Part shown: positions 8,762 to 16,553 of the stretch, piece after piece
How the letters are laid out: each line of letters opens with the position of its first letter
How positions within the stretch are numbered: position 1 is the first letter of the stretch
NCBI GenBank assembly: GCA_004293365.1
Contig: RDYN01000029.1
Coordinates: 1 to 64,000, forward strand
From: Oscillatoriales cyanobacterium
GTDB taxonomy: Bacteria; Cyanobacteriota; Cyanobacteriia; Cyanobacteriales; Microcoleaceae
Direction of reading: 5' to 3'
DNA length: 64,000 nt
Notes under the pieces: generated by a model
What the model saw: only the letters and a program-made list of their open reading frames with translations
Told to the model about the DNA's origin: nothing
Database searches by the model: none
Position numbers and translations under genes: made by a program

Positions 8762-8935
8762 GGTACGTAGTTGCGCTTCAGCGCTCTTTGAGATATAGTG
8801 GTTCTCAAAAAGATTCGCGGACGTTGTTAGGCTTTAGCCCTTCTTAGTTTAGTGGTTATATAAGCTGTCAGTCATACCAGATCTTTTTGAGAAATGCTAT
8901 ATATAATAAAGAGCGCTGAAGCGCAACTACGTACC
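8762..8935. repeat. Palindromic repeat with 28-bp perfect arms, interrupted by a MITE
   Basis: The left arm (8762-8789, GGTACGTAGTTGCGCTTCAG...) and right arm (8908-8935) are exact reverse complements over 28 bp. The space between them is filled by a MITE-like element at 8794-8903, leaving only a few bases of original loop. The arms also contain the inner palindrome AGCGCT. Confidence 0.9.
8794..8903. mobile_element. MITE-like element, about 110 bp, nested in a palindrome
   Basis: The terminal inverted repeats begin TATAGTGGTTCTCAAAAAGA and TATAGCATTTCTCAAAAAGA (the latter read on the minus strand). The same termini bound the element at 16446. There is no room for a transposase. The flanking TA is compatible with IS630/Tc1-type target choice, but this is inference. 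Confidence 0.75.
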
Positions 8936-8971
8936 TAAGAAAGATTTGAATCCCCGATCAGTTAATTATTT

Positions 8972-8992
8972 AAGGACTGAAGTCCTTACTAC
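8972..8992. repeat. Single inverted-orientation copy of the GGACT palindromic repeat
   Basis: AAGGACTGAAGTCCTTACTA is the reverse-orientation form of the family. It lies immediately before a decayed HAD hydrolase start. Confidence 0.8.
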
Positions 8993-9038
8993 AAAACTGA
9001 CGCGGGCAATAAGTCTCATCATTAACAGCAAATAATTT

Positions 9039-9137
9039 ATGGATTTGCAAGCAGTAATTCTCGATATTGACGGCACTTTCGTACTCAGCAATGACGCTCA
9101 CCCTCAAGCTTGGGTAGAGGCGTTTGCCACTTATTGA
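9039..9137 (+). pseudogene. Truncated HAD-family hydrolase remnant
   Basis: A 32-codon frame begins [19 protein letters not shown] and ends in two tandem TGA codons. DxDGT is motif I of haloacid dehalogenase-like phosphatases, with the nucleophile Asp (residue 9) intact. HAQAW-like sequence follows (HPQAWVEAF), and then all similarity stops. The rest of the roughly 220-residue protein is missing, so this is a 5' gene fragment, probably left by a deletion whose far end lies near the hairpin at 9182. Confidence 0.75.
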
Positions 9138-9181
9138 TGAAATAACGGCGATTCATCGAGAGGGATAGCTTCTCTAATAGC

Positions 9182-9208
9182 TAGGACGATGCTCAGAGCA
9201 TCGTCCTA
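9182..9208. repeat. Perfect hairpin TAGGACGATGCTC / GAGCATCGTCCTA
   Basis: The 13-bp arms are separated by one base. It lies 9 bp after the stop codon of the minus-strand HD-Pnk gene. There is no T-run on either strand, so it could be a repeat unit or a weak transcription end. Confidence 0.7.
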
Positions 9209-9216
9209 AGATTTGA

Positions 9217-10386
9217 TTAAAAAGACTGAGGCAAGAGGTCTACAATCCATTCTACCTGATGCGCTTCCGTGCGATCGGGAATATCCAGGCGATTAGCCAA
9301 TCGTTGAATTACCGCTTCTGGGACTGCTGCGGTGCGCTCACGATTCCGCCGCAAGATTTGCTCCAAGGGAACTTCCAGGTAAACAATCCGAATGCGCCCT
9401 TGATAACCAGCAAAAAAATTAATTAATTGCTGGCGCATTTGTTTGGTCGTATTGGTAGCATTCCACACAAAAGAACGTCCAGATTTCATGTATTCCCGCG
9501 CTCGATTTTTAGCTTCCACGATGACATTTCCGGGAGTTTCATCGGGAGGAACGTTCATCTCTTTTCGCAGCGCATCCAAGGAAATAACAGGCAAATTGAG
9601 CAGATTTTCTTTAATCCAATAATCTTTACCGCTTCCCGGCAATCCCGACATCAAAACAACTTCGCATCGAGTATCGTCAAATGCTTCATAATCGGGGTTG
9701 CCGTTGTCTTTGCGGAAGTAGATAAATCGGCTGTGGGCTGATGGGAATTGTCGCGGAGAATTCAAACAATTATTTTCTTGACAAAACTCCCGAAATAGCT
9801 GTATTTTATCCAGAATTTCTTGTCTGTCAGCACACTCTCGCCCGCGCACGTCTGCTTCTGCTAAAAGTGCGAGGAAATCGCAGCGCACAACTTGACTGGC
9901 TTTAATGACAGACTGCTGCGGGTTGGGTTTTTCCAGCAGCCAGATGGGTAAACTGCCGAATTGGACGATCGCGCAAACAGTCTCCCGAATGCTAAACTGC
10001 ACAGGCGGGTCAAATTGAGATAAAATTTGTCTGACCATCCTCGCACCTTGGCGGGCGTGACCTTTCGAGCTAATTCTGCCATTTTCTTCTATCTTTGTAA
10101 AAGCAGGTTTTGCGACATCGTGCAGCAAAGCCGCAGCAAAAAGCATAGAACGTTCTTTGACGGGAAGCTGCCGCCAATTGGGGGAAGATATTAACGCTTC
10201 GCAGACCATTTTGGTGTGAATTAAGACATCACCTTCAGCGTGATAAATCGGGTCTTGCTGACATCCTTCTAAGTTTTGAATCCAATCAAAATGATTGTAA
10301 ATGCTGTCCCAATCCAAGAACCAATCGGGCGGTTCCGGACAAAAAGGAAAAGTCCAAGTTGCAGAATGTGATAATAAAGCAGTCAT
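9217..10386 (-). CDS. HD-Pnk-like nucleic acid end-healing enzyme (HD phosphoesterase + polynucleotide kinase)
   Basis: The 389-residue protein has an N-terminal HD domain (H57, H89-D90, K93, and H110 in KGHARQG) and a C-terminal P-loop kinase domain: GLPGSGKD at 248-255, D271 and R274 in SLDALRKE, and a lid RRNRERT at 346-352. This order matches the bacterial HD-Pnk family (Runella slithyformis type), in which the HD domain removes 2',3'-cyclic or 3' phosphates and the kinase phosphorylates 5'-OH ends. The gene upstream on the same strand encodes an RNA ligase, so together they would heal and seal cleaved RNA. A 249-bp repeat-filled spacer separates them. The domain calls are firm; the substrate is inferred. 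Confidence 0.88.
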   Translation of the reverse strand: MTALLSHSATWTFPFCPEPPDWFLDWDSIYNHFDWIQNLEGCQQDPIYHAEGDVLIHTKMVCEALISSPNWRQLPVKERSMLFAAALLHDVAKPAFTKIEENGRISSKGHARQGARMVRQILSQFDPPVQFSIRETVCAIVQFGSLPIWLLEKPNPQQSVIKASQVVRCDFLALLAEADVRGRECADRQEILDKIQLFREFCQENNCLNSPRQFPSAHSRFIYFRKDNGNPDYEAFDDTRCEVVLMSGLPGSGKDYWIKENLLNLPVISLDALRKEMNVPPDETPGNVIVEAKNRAREYMKSGRSFVWNATNTTKQMRQQLINFFAGYQGRIRIVYLEVPLEQILRRNRERTAAVPEAVIQRLANRLDIPDRTEAHQVEWIVDLLPQSF

Positions 10387-10420
10387 AGTTTCACCTATTT
10401 GTTAATTTCTTAATTTCTTA

Positions 10421-10509
10421 GTCCGCGCACCATCCGGACATTGTCTTTATAGCAGCGGTTTCAACCGCCGACTCTCAGCGGACATTGTTTGTATAGTCGC
10501 GGTTTCAAT
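10421..10509. repeat. Dispersed repeat GTCCGCGCACCATCCGGAC with GCGGTTTCAACCGC
   Basis: The unit has a hairpin GTCCG...CGGAC, then a TTTATAG linker and the palindrome GCGGTTTCAACCGC. Related copies occur at 23644, 23772 and 24232 in this window. Confidence 0.8.
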
Positions 10510-10511
10510 AT

Positions 10512-10628
10512 CGTAAGGTGCGCAATGCGCACCCGACATTTATTTCCTAGGCGTAAGGTGCGCAATGCGCACCCGACATTTATTTCCTAGGCGTAAGGTG
10601 CGCAATGCGCTGCGCAATGCGCACCCTA
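10512..10628. repeat. Three tandem 40-bp units containing GGTGCGCAATGCGCACC
   Basis: The units start at 10512, 10552 and 10592. The first two are identical; the third carries a slipped duplication of TGCGCAATGCGC. Each unit contains a 17-base hairpin. The array fills the spacer between the RNA ligase and HD-Pnk genes and may affect their cotranscription. Confidence 0.9.
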
Positions 10629-10635
10629 CTATCGG

Positions 10636-11424
10636 TCAACTAAAATTAAATAAATCTGCACCCGCACGCAAAATATTCGGTACAATGGGGCGATTCAGCC
10701 AATGTCCCTCCGCATTTTTAATCGCAGTCAAAAAGCTAGCGCGCACGTACTTGTAACGCGCCTTGACAATTCCATCTGCTTCGACTTTAATATACAGACC
10801 CTCCATGCGATCGCTATTATCAGTCTCCTTCAAACAGCGCTCTTCATCCAATCCCAATTCCCGGCACTGCAATCGCAACCGCTTCAAATGTCCCGCTTGA
10901 ATAAAATTAGATTTATCCATAAAGTGCATCATGTGCTTGGGCGATTTCAACACTCCCGAAAACAGAACAGGAACTGACACTAACGGCAGTCCGATTAACA
11001 ACTGGCGGCGGGCTTCTGTACTCAAAAACAGACTTGTTTCTAAGTCCAGCACGTCGTATTCCATAAAATAGTGCGGCAGAAAATCATAAAAAACAGTGTG
11101 TTTGGCATAAAGCCATTCGCCGTACAAAATATAACGATTTCCCAGCACTTCTCCCAGGACTCCGCTGAGACTGAAAGCCCACTGTTTGAATAAGTTAAAA
11201 TGTTTTTCTCGCGGCCCGCCGGTGAGATAGTGGCCGCGACTTTGCAGCAGCATTTGCCCGTCTGGCGCGAAGCTGATGCCTGTATTGGCGCCGTCTACCT
11301 TTTCTTCGATAATTAAAGGGCGATCGGCAATAGCGCTAAAAGGCACGCTGTCGAGGTCTTCATCTCCCGGCTGGAAACGCGAACCTTCGATGTGATAAGT
11401 TCTAGGATATTTGACAATTTCCAT
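10636..11424 (-). CDS. RNA ligase family protein (nucleotidyltransferase)
   Basis: The protein has the covalent nucleotidyltransferase signature of RNA ligases: motif I EKVDGAN with the AMP-accepting lysine at about residue 42, LQSRGHYL after it, motif III GEWLYAKH at about 102, motif IV EGLYIKV at about 208, and motif V VKARYKYVR at about 220. It lacks the NAD-ligase extras and is short (262 residues), like the Rnl2/Rnl5 type. I start it at ATG 11424 (MEIVKYPRTYHIEGSR); an upstream ATG at 11466 would add 14 residues from low-complexity DNA. The HD-Pnk gene follows on the same strand, which predicts a joint role in RNA repair. Confidence 0.85.
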   Translation of the reverse strand: MEIVKYPRTYHIEGSRFQPGDEDLDSVPFSAIADRPLIIEEKVDGANTGISFAPDGQMLLQSRGHYLTGGPREKHFNLFKQWAFSLSGVLGEVLGNRYILYGEWLYAKHTVFYDFLPHYFMEYDVLDLETSLFLSTEARRQLLIGLPLVSVPVLFSGVLKSPKHMMHFMDKSNFIQAGHLKRLRLQCRELGLDEERCLKETDNSDRMEGLYIKVEADGIVKARYKYVRASFLTAIKNAEGHWLNRPIVPNILRAGADLFNFS

Positions 11425-11514
11425 AACCGATTTTATATTTGAGATTTTAGAGGCCAGCCAATTCATTAGACTAGATTGTAAAAGTCTTTTGAATCAAATT
11501 TTCGGACAATGATT

Positions 11515-11542
11515 TTCACAAGAGGTATATTACCATTATAAT
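11515..11542 (+). promoter_or_regulatory. Sigma70-type promoter for the prohibitin-like gene
   Basis: TTCACA (11515-11520), a 16-base spacer and TATAAT (11537-11542). The predicted transcription start near 11549 lies after the ATG at 11545, which supports TTG 11569 as the true start codon. Confidence 0.55.
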
Positions 11543-11568
11543 AGATGCATCACAAAGGAGCGTATATT

Positions 11569-12438
11569 TTGAAAAGTCAAAGTTTCCAGAGCGTAACGTC
11601 AGCGATCGCTGGAATTCTATTAGTAGTCGCGCTACTCCTGGGCTTCAACTCTTTTGTTGTCATCAATCCAGGTGAAGCAGGAGTGGTCAGCGTTTTAGGA
11701 AAAGCCACAGATGGAGCATTGTTAGAGGGATTTCACCTCAGACCCCCGCTGATATCCAAGGTAGATATATACGATGTAACAGTGCAAAAATTTGAAGTTC
11801 CTGCCCAGAGTGCTACTAAAGACCTTCAGGATTTAAATGCTAGTTTTGCGATCAATTTTCGCCTCGATCCTGCCAAAGTAGTAGATGTCAGAAGGACTCA
11901 AGGAACTTTAGAGAATATAGTTTCTAAAATTATTGCTCCTCAGACGCAAGAAGCATTTAAAACAGCCGCTGCGCTGAGAACCGCCGAACAATCTATTACT
12001 CAAAGAAGCGAACTGAAACGAGACTTTGATAGTGCACTTAAGGAAAGGTTATCAAAGTACGATGTAATTGTCCTGGACACGAGCGTTGTCAACATTCGAT
12101 TCTCCACAGATTTTGCGAAAGCAGTTGAGGAAAAACAGGTGGCTGAACAGCGGGCGCAAAGGGCAGTCTATGTTGCTCAAGAAGCTGAACAACAAGCTCA
12201 AGCTGATATTAACCGCGCTCAAGGTAGGGCTGAAGCTCAAAGGCTTTTGGCGGAAACTCTGAAGGCTAAAGGGGGCGATTTGGTTCTGCAAAAAGAGGCG
12301 ATCGAAGCTTGGAGAAGCGGCGGCGCTCAGATGCCAAAGGTATTGGTTATGGGTAGCAATTCGAGTCGGGTTCCTTTCATTTTTAATATGAACGATATGC
12401 AGGAAGAACCCGATCGCCCAAAAGCGATCGACAATTAA
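11569..12438 (+). CDS. Prohibitin/SPFH-domain membrane protein
   Basis: An N-terminal transmembrane helix (about residues 10-30) is followed by an SPFH/prohibitin domain (INPGEAGVVSVLGK, EGFHLRPPLI, VQKFEVPAQSATKD). A C-terminal Ala/Glu/Gln-rich coiled coil (VAEQRAQRAVYVAQEAEQQA, then a similar stretch) mediates ring oligomerisation in this family. Such proteins organise membrane microdomains and modulate membrane proteases; the partner here is unknown. I chose TTG 11569 (289 residues) because AAAGGAG lies 8 bases upstream and a TATAAT box lies just before it. An ATG at 11545 would add 8 residues. Confidence 0.9.
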   Translation: MKSQSFQSVTSAIAGILLVVALLLGFNSFVVINPGEAGVVSVLGKATDGALLEGFHLRPPLISKVDIYDVTVQKFEVPAQSATKDLQDLNASFAINFRLDPAKVVDVRRTQGTLENIVSKIIAPQTQEAFKTAAALRTAEQSITQRSELKRDFDSALKERLSKYDVIVLDTSVVNIRFSTDFAKAVEEKQVAEQRAQRAVYVAQEAEQQAQADINRAQGRAEAQRLLAETLKAKGGDLVLQKEAIEAWRSGGAQMPKVLVMGSNSSRVPFIFNMNDMQEEPDRPKAIDN

Positions 12439-12674
12439 AATAGCACTTACCCTCTGAACCCTTGTTTCTGGGAAAATGTTGGCTTTGCTAACCACAAATC
12501 TCGCCCGAAACCGGGTTTGCTCAGAAAGCCTGCCGAAGTCCTATGAGATTTGCCGGAGTATGCTACACTTCTGAAAGTCAAAATATAGCGACAGCTTAAA
12601 ACCTTTCGCTATTAAACCAAAGTCCGCAATTAAAACGCAGACAGCACACTCATTTTAGGAAGCAAGGAGAAATT

Positions 12675-13094
12675 ATGACCCGCGCTATTATGGAAACCGA
12701 CAAAGGTACAATCAATTTAGAACTGTTCGATGCGGATGCGCCGAATACAGTGAAAAATTTTGTTGACTTGGCGGAAAAAGGTTTTTACGACGGATTGGGC
12801 TTTCACCGAGTCATTCCTAACTTTATGGTTCAAGGCGGCTGTCCCAAAGGCACTGGAATGGGCGGGCCCGGCTACAAAATCAAGTGTGAAATCAACTCAA
12901 ACAAACATTTGGCAGGCACTTTATCGATGGCTCACGCAGGCCGCGATACTGGTGGGAGCCAATTCTTTATTTGCCATTCTCCCCAGTCTCATTTAGACGG
13001 AGTTCACACAACTTTTGGCAAAACTGAGGATATGTCTGTCGTGAATGCGATCCGCCAAGGCGACAAGATTATTTCGCTCAAAATCGAGCATTAA
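12675..13094 (+). CDS. Cyclophilin-type peptidyl-prolyl cis-trans isomerase
   Basis: A 139-residue single-domain cyclophilin. The active-site signature is complete: [13 protein letters not shown] (catalytic Arg), GGSQFFI and [11 protein letters not shown]. There is no signal peptide, so it should be cytoplasmic and assist protein folding. The length is normal for small bacterial cyclophilins. The start has AAGGAGA 7 bases upstream. It is monocistronic, with a palindromic repeat immediately after the stop. Confidence 0.95.
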   Translation: MTRAIMETDKGTINLELFDADAPNTVKNFVDLAEKGFYDGLGFHRVIPNFMVQGGCPKGTGMGGPGYKIKCEINSNKHLAGTLSMAHAGRDTGGSQFFICHSPQSHLDGVHTTFGKTEDMSVVNAIRQGDKIISLKIEH

Positions 13095-13112
13095 TTTTCA
13101 GTAATTAGTGAT

Positions 13113-13146
13113 GTTTGTAGTAAGGACTTTAGTCCTTATTGCAAAC
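13113..13146. repeat. Palindromic repeat GTTTGTAGTAAGGAC / complement
   Basis: This one unit of the GGACTTTAGTCC family has an outer GTTTG...CAAAC extension. It lies between the convergent cyclophilin and putative restriction genes. Confidence 0.8.
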
Positions 13147-13165
13147 AATATTAGTTGAAATTGAA

Positions 13166-13765
13166 TCATTCATCTTCGAGGGAAGTGTCTAACAGTTCAA
13201 TTTCTAAATTTTCTTCATCATCCTCATAATTAAATTCCAATTTTCTCTGCTTGATAATTTCATTTAATATATTATTTAAATACCCTTTGGCAACAGCTTC
13301 TTCAAATCTGTCTATCAGAATAGCAACATTGATTATTTCTTCTATACATTCCATATAACGCGAGACGATCGCATTTATTGAATACTGTTTTCGAGCCTGC
13401 GCTTCAATTTTACGTCTAATCTCAATATCGGAATCTGAAGATTTAACTACAAATGTTATCGGATACCTTTCAATTTTATCAATGTCTAGGAAATATTTAT
13501 TCATATCTACAGTTTCTGTTACCTGAAAAAAACGTCCTAGAGGCTTCATTACAAAATCAATTCCGCCATCATTTGCATTTGTCCGACCTGTTTTAAACAG
13601 TTGTAAATTTTCTTGCTGGAGCCTATCAAGCTCATAACCCCAATAGATATATATGTCACTATAGTAGTATTTTAAGATACTGTAGCTGACTATCTCGAAT
13701 ATTCTAGCATCTACAGTTGGTGCAACTATTTGTTTGATAAATTGTATTACTTGCTTCTGGGTCAA
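13166..13765 (-). CDS. Putative restriction endonuclease, C-terminal part (frameshifted)
   Basis: The frame encodes 199 residues from a TTG, but it is open 46 codons further upstream (to 13903) without an ATG or GTG start, and it overlaps the end of the preceding 139-residue frame. This fits one longer endonuclease interrupted by a -1 shift near 13885-13900. A stretch GRTNANDGGIDFV...FFQVTE has the D...(E)xK-like spacing of PD-(D/E)XK nucleases, which is only suggestive. Its place directly after a type II DNA methylase is the main reason for the call. The C-terminus is very acidic. Confidence 0.55.
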   Translation of the reverse strand: MTQKQVIQFIKQIVAPTVDARIFEIVSYSILKYYYSDIYIYWGYELDRLQQENLQLFKTGRTNANDGGIDFVMKPLGRFFQVTETVDMNKYFLDIDKIERYPITFVVKSSDSDIEIRRKIEAQARKQYSINAIVSRYMECIEEIINVAILIDRFEEAVAKGYLNNILNEIIKQRKLEFNYEDDEENLEIELLDTSLEDE

Positions 13766-13890
13766 TGCTTGAGCCTCTTTACAAAGTTGCAGAAACTTGT
13801 CAAAGCTATCTCTCTTAGCTTCAACGTAAGCATCAATGATTTGAATTACTGTTTCTGCTATATTATGTACATTTTCCTGAATTTTAACTT

Positions 13891-14310
13891 TTAATAAATT
13901 TCGTTAAACCAATACCTGTTAGTTTTGGGATTTCTCAGAACTGGGATAAAGTCACAAGTAGGAAAATATCTTTTAAATTCTTCATTAAGCCTGTGGTTCA
14001 AAGCATGGTTTTGAAGCTTTTGTCCAAACGGTAATTCGCGCTGTCTCTTAAAAATATTTGTATAAACTGCACCTGCATAATCTGAATACATATCGCTTTG
14101 ATGAAAACCTCTTAAAAAATAGTCTTCAACTAAAACATAGATAGCATATAAATTCGCAAAACTCCCTCTTGATTTTGATCCTCTATTTGCAGATTTAGTT
14201 TTGATATTCAAATATTGAATTAGCTCGCTTCCAGTAAATATTTGCTCGCCAGACGCGCCCAAATTTTCTGCTAAAATTTGCTTGATTGTTTTAGTAAACT
14301 CGTGTTCCAT
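13891..14310 (-). CDS. Putative restriction endonuclease, N-terminal part
   Basis: A 139-residue frame with a normal ATG only 4 bp after the methylase stop codon, so the two are probably translationally coupled. It is rich in Asn, Tyr and Phe and has no family motif I recognise. It ends at TAA in an A/T-rich run (positions about 13887-13895), while the next frame carries on with protein-like sequence. I read this as the first third of a nuclease of about 380 residues; it could also be an independent small subunit. Confidence 0.55.
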   Translation of the reverse strand: MEHEFTKTIKQILAENLGASGEQIFTGSELIQYLNIKTKSANRGSKSRGSFANLYAIYVLVEDYFLRGFHQSDMYSDYAGAVYTNIFKRQRELPFGQKLQNHALNHRLNEEFKRYFPTCDFIPVLRNPKTNRYWFNEIY

Positions 14311-14314
14311 TGAA

Positions 14315-15166
14315 TCAAAGTTGTAAGTTAAGTGTTAACTGTGTGGGTGAAGTTTCACCAGGATTTATTTCCGATGTTTGCTGCTCTTTTTTGTCATTAT
14401 AAGTAGCTTGTAACCTATTTAATCCTATTTCTACATACTTGTTTTGTAATTCTATTCCGATTGACTTTCTCTTAAGCTGTTTGGCAACAAATGATGTGGT
14501 AAAAGTCCCAGAAAATACGTCTAATACAACGTCTCCCTCATTACTACTTGCTTTGACAATTCGTTCTAACAAAGATGTTGGTTTTTGGGTAGGGTGATCT
14601 TCGTACTCAGGCATACGATATCTGACTCTCGGAAACTCCCATACATTACCTGGAACTTTTTGAGAATTATATACTGATGGTGTAGACTTGCGGTAATCAA
14701 TTAGTTTTCTGACTGAGCCGGTTTTTGCCTCTACCAGAATATCGGAGGAATTAAATGTATAATTTCGTTTGTCTTTGACACAATATAAAATAGGTTCGTA
14801 CAGAGAACCGTAGTATTTTTTTGCTTGGACTCCCGAACTGTCATAGTACCACACTATTCGTGAAAGAATTGTCAAACGATCGCGCAAATATAAATCGAAG
14901 TAAGGCATACATTGAGTTGAAGCCATCAGATACAAGCTGCCGTTGTGCTTGAGCTTATCAATACATAAATTCAACCAGGTATAACTCCATTCTAAATAAT
15001 CGCTCTCTGATTCCCACTTGTCTTTAAAACCATTGAAGTCTTTGCCAATATTATAGGGAGGATCGGCAAAAATCAAATCGACTGAGTTGTCTTTAATTTC
15101 ATGAGAAAGGACTTCTAACACATCTCCCAATATGAGCTTGTGTCTGTCTACTTCAAAGATTTTCAT
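14315..15166 (-). CDS. DNA adenine methyltransferase, YhdJ-like (predicted ATGCAT)
   Basis: A 283-residue beta-class DNA methylase: DPPYNIGKDFNG at 35-46, SRIVWYYDSSGVQAKKYYGS at 102-121, HPTQKP at 191-196 and FSGTFTTS (the FxGxG-like AdoMet site) at 218-225. The stretches DSSGVQAKK, VEAKTGS and KVPGNVWEFPRVRY match my recollection of E. coli YhdJ closely; YhdJ modifies the second A of ATGCAT. This predicts an AvaIII/NsiI-type specificity. The adjacent split gene pair would be the cognate endonuclease. If that is broken, this enzyme would act as an orphan methylase. Confidence 0.9.
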   Translation of the reverse strand: MKIFEVDRHKLILGDVLEVLSHEIKDNSVDLIFADPPYNIGKDFNGFKDKWESESDYLEWSYTWLNLCIDKLKHNGSLYLMASTQCMPYFDLYLRDRLTILSRIVWYYDSSGVQAKKYYGSLYEPILYCVKDKRNYTFNSSDILVEAKTGSVRKLIDYRKSTPSVYNSQKVPGNVWEFPRVRYRMPEYEDHPTQKPTSLLERIVKASSNEGDVVLDVFSGTFTTSFVAKQLKRKSIGIELQNKYVEIGLNRLQATYNDKKEQQTSEINPGETSPTQLTLNLQL

Positions 15167-15231
15167 TTTGCCTAATCTTTTCCAATCAATACGTCATTTT
15201 GTCAGCTAGAGTTGATATTTACTAGAACTCC

Positions 15232-16356
15232 TCAATACAGTTCATACTTGAGCAAAGTACAGGGAATCGAGCCATTGAAAACCGGAATTCGCTTCGATGT
15301 TCTGAGTCCAACCTGTTTACCCAACTCCTTATTCCCAGTCAAAATAAACGCATTCCAACCTTTAAAACGCTGCTTGAAAATATCGCCCAACATCTTGTAC
15401 AAATCTCCCAATTCGCTAGCATCTCCCAGGCGCTCTCCGTAGGGAGGATTGCAAATCAGAACGCCTCTATCTGTCGGTGCTTCCAACTCGGATAACTCGG
15501 TACGAGCAAACTTGATTTTACCTGAAATACCTGCTTGCTGGGCGTTGGTGCGAGCTTGATCTAACATATCAGAATCGCGATCGCACCCGGCGATTATTTC
15601 TTTAAGTTCGGGCAATTCGCTGTTTTCAGCTTCAGCCCACAATTTATCCCACAAAGGTTCGTCAAAATCGCGCCACGTCATAAATCCAAACTTGTCTCGA
15701 AACAATCCAGGCGCAATGTTCAAAGCCTTTAAACTGGCTTCCAGGGGCAATGTTCCCGAACCGCACATCGGGTCTAAAAATGGTAAATCTGGCGTCCATT
15801 CGGCCATCTCTAACAGGGCCGCAGCGAGGGTTTCTTTGAGCGGAGCCAGCCCCATTGCGGGGCGATATCCCCGGCGGTGCAAACTGCCGCCGGAACTGTC
15901 TAAGCTCAAAATAGCGCGGTCTCGATGGATGTGAAGGTTAATTAGTAAGTCGGGATTTTCGACATCAACATTAGAACGTTTGTTAAATTGCAGGCGCTGT
16001 TGGTCGGCGATCGCATTTTTGACCTGCAATGCTGTAAAGTGGGTGTGATTTAAATTTTCGTTGCCACCGGTACAGTTGACTGCTAAAGTATTGTCAGGAT
16101 CTAAGTATTCGTCCCAAGGAATTTTCTGGACTTCGCGGTAGAGCATATTTGAGTCGTAACACCGGAATTCGGCGATCGGCATTAGCACTCGAAAAATTGT
16201 TCTCGACCACAGATTGACGCGGTACAATAAAGCGCGATCGCCCGCGAAGTAAACTCCTGTAAAATCGGGCTTGACATCTTGCGCCCCTAAACTTTCTAAT
16301 TCTTGGGCGGCGATAGTTTCTAAACCGCGCGCAACTGTAGCAAAATATTGATTCAT
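15232..16356 (-). CDS. THUMP-domain class I RNA methyltransferase (RlmL/Trm14-like)
   Basis: The 374-residue protein starts with a ferredoxin-like/THUMP module (about residues 1-155) and continues with an RNA guanine-N2 methyltransferase fold. The AdoMet loop is FLDPMCGSGTLPLEA (about 193-207) and the catalytic NPPYGERLG is near 304. This is the architecture of the N-terminal half of E. coli RlmL, which makes m2G2445 in 23S rRNA. The cyanobacterial form lacks the RlmK half. The upstream region contains a 9-bp tandem repeat that could vary in copy number. Confidence 0.92.
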   Translation of the reverse strand: MNQYFATVARGLETIAAQELESLGAQDVKPDFTGVYFAGDRALLYRVNLWSRTIFRVLMPIAEFRCYDSNMLYREVQKIPWDEYLDPDNTLAVNCTGGNENLNHTHFTALQVKNAIADQQRLQFNKRSNVDVENPDLLINLHIHRDRAILSLDSSGGSLHRRGYRPAMGLAPLKETLAAALLEMAEWTPDLPFLDPMCGSGTLPLEASLKALNIAPGLFRDKFGFMTWRDFDEPLWDKLWAEAENSELPELKEIIAGCDRDSDMLDQARTNAQQAGISGKIKFARTELSELEAPTDRGVLICNPPYGERLGDASELGDLYKMLGDIFKQRFKGWNAFILTGNKELGKQVGLRTSKRIPVFNGSIPCTLLKYELY

Positions 16357-16391
16357 TGATAATTACGAAGGAAGTTCGGCAGCGGATTTTT

Positions 16392-16427
16392 TAACGGATG
16401 TAACGGATGTAACGGATGTAACGGATG
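16392..16427. repeat. Four tandem copies of TAACGGATG
   Basis: A perfect 9-bp minisatellite with four units, 36 bp upstream of the minus-strand RNA methyltransferase start. Copy-number change would shift promoter or leader spacing. Confidence 0.9.
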
Positions 16428-16445
16428 TAGCAGGGAAGAAACAGC

Positions 16446-16553
16446 TATAGCGGTTCTCAAAAAAATGAGGTAGGCCCGCAAGCCCTATGCCCGCAAGCCC
16501 TATGCCCTATCCCCTAGGCCGGATAGTACCTCATCTTTCTGAGAAATGCTATA
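16446..16553. mobile_element. MITE-like element, 108 bp
   Basis: The ends TATAGCGGTTCTCAAAAAAA and TATAGCATTTCTCAGAAAGA (minus strand) match over most positions and extend into ATGAGGTA on both sides. They are the same termini as the element at 8794. The centre differs completely and contains direct repeats of GCCCGCAAGCCCTAT. Shared ends with unrelated centres are typical of non-autonomous elements mobilised by one transposase. Confidence 0.78.
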
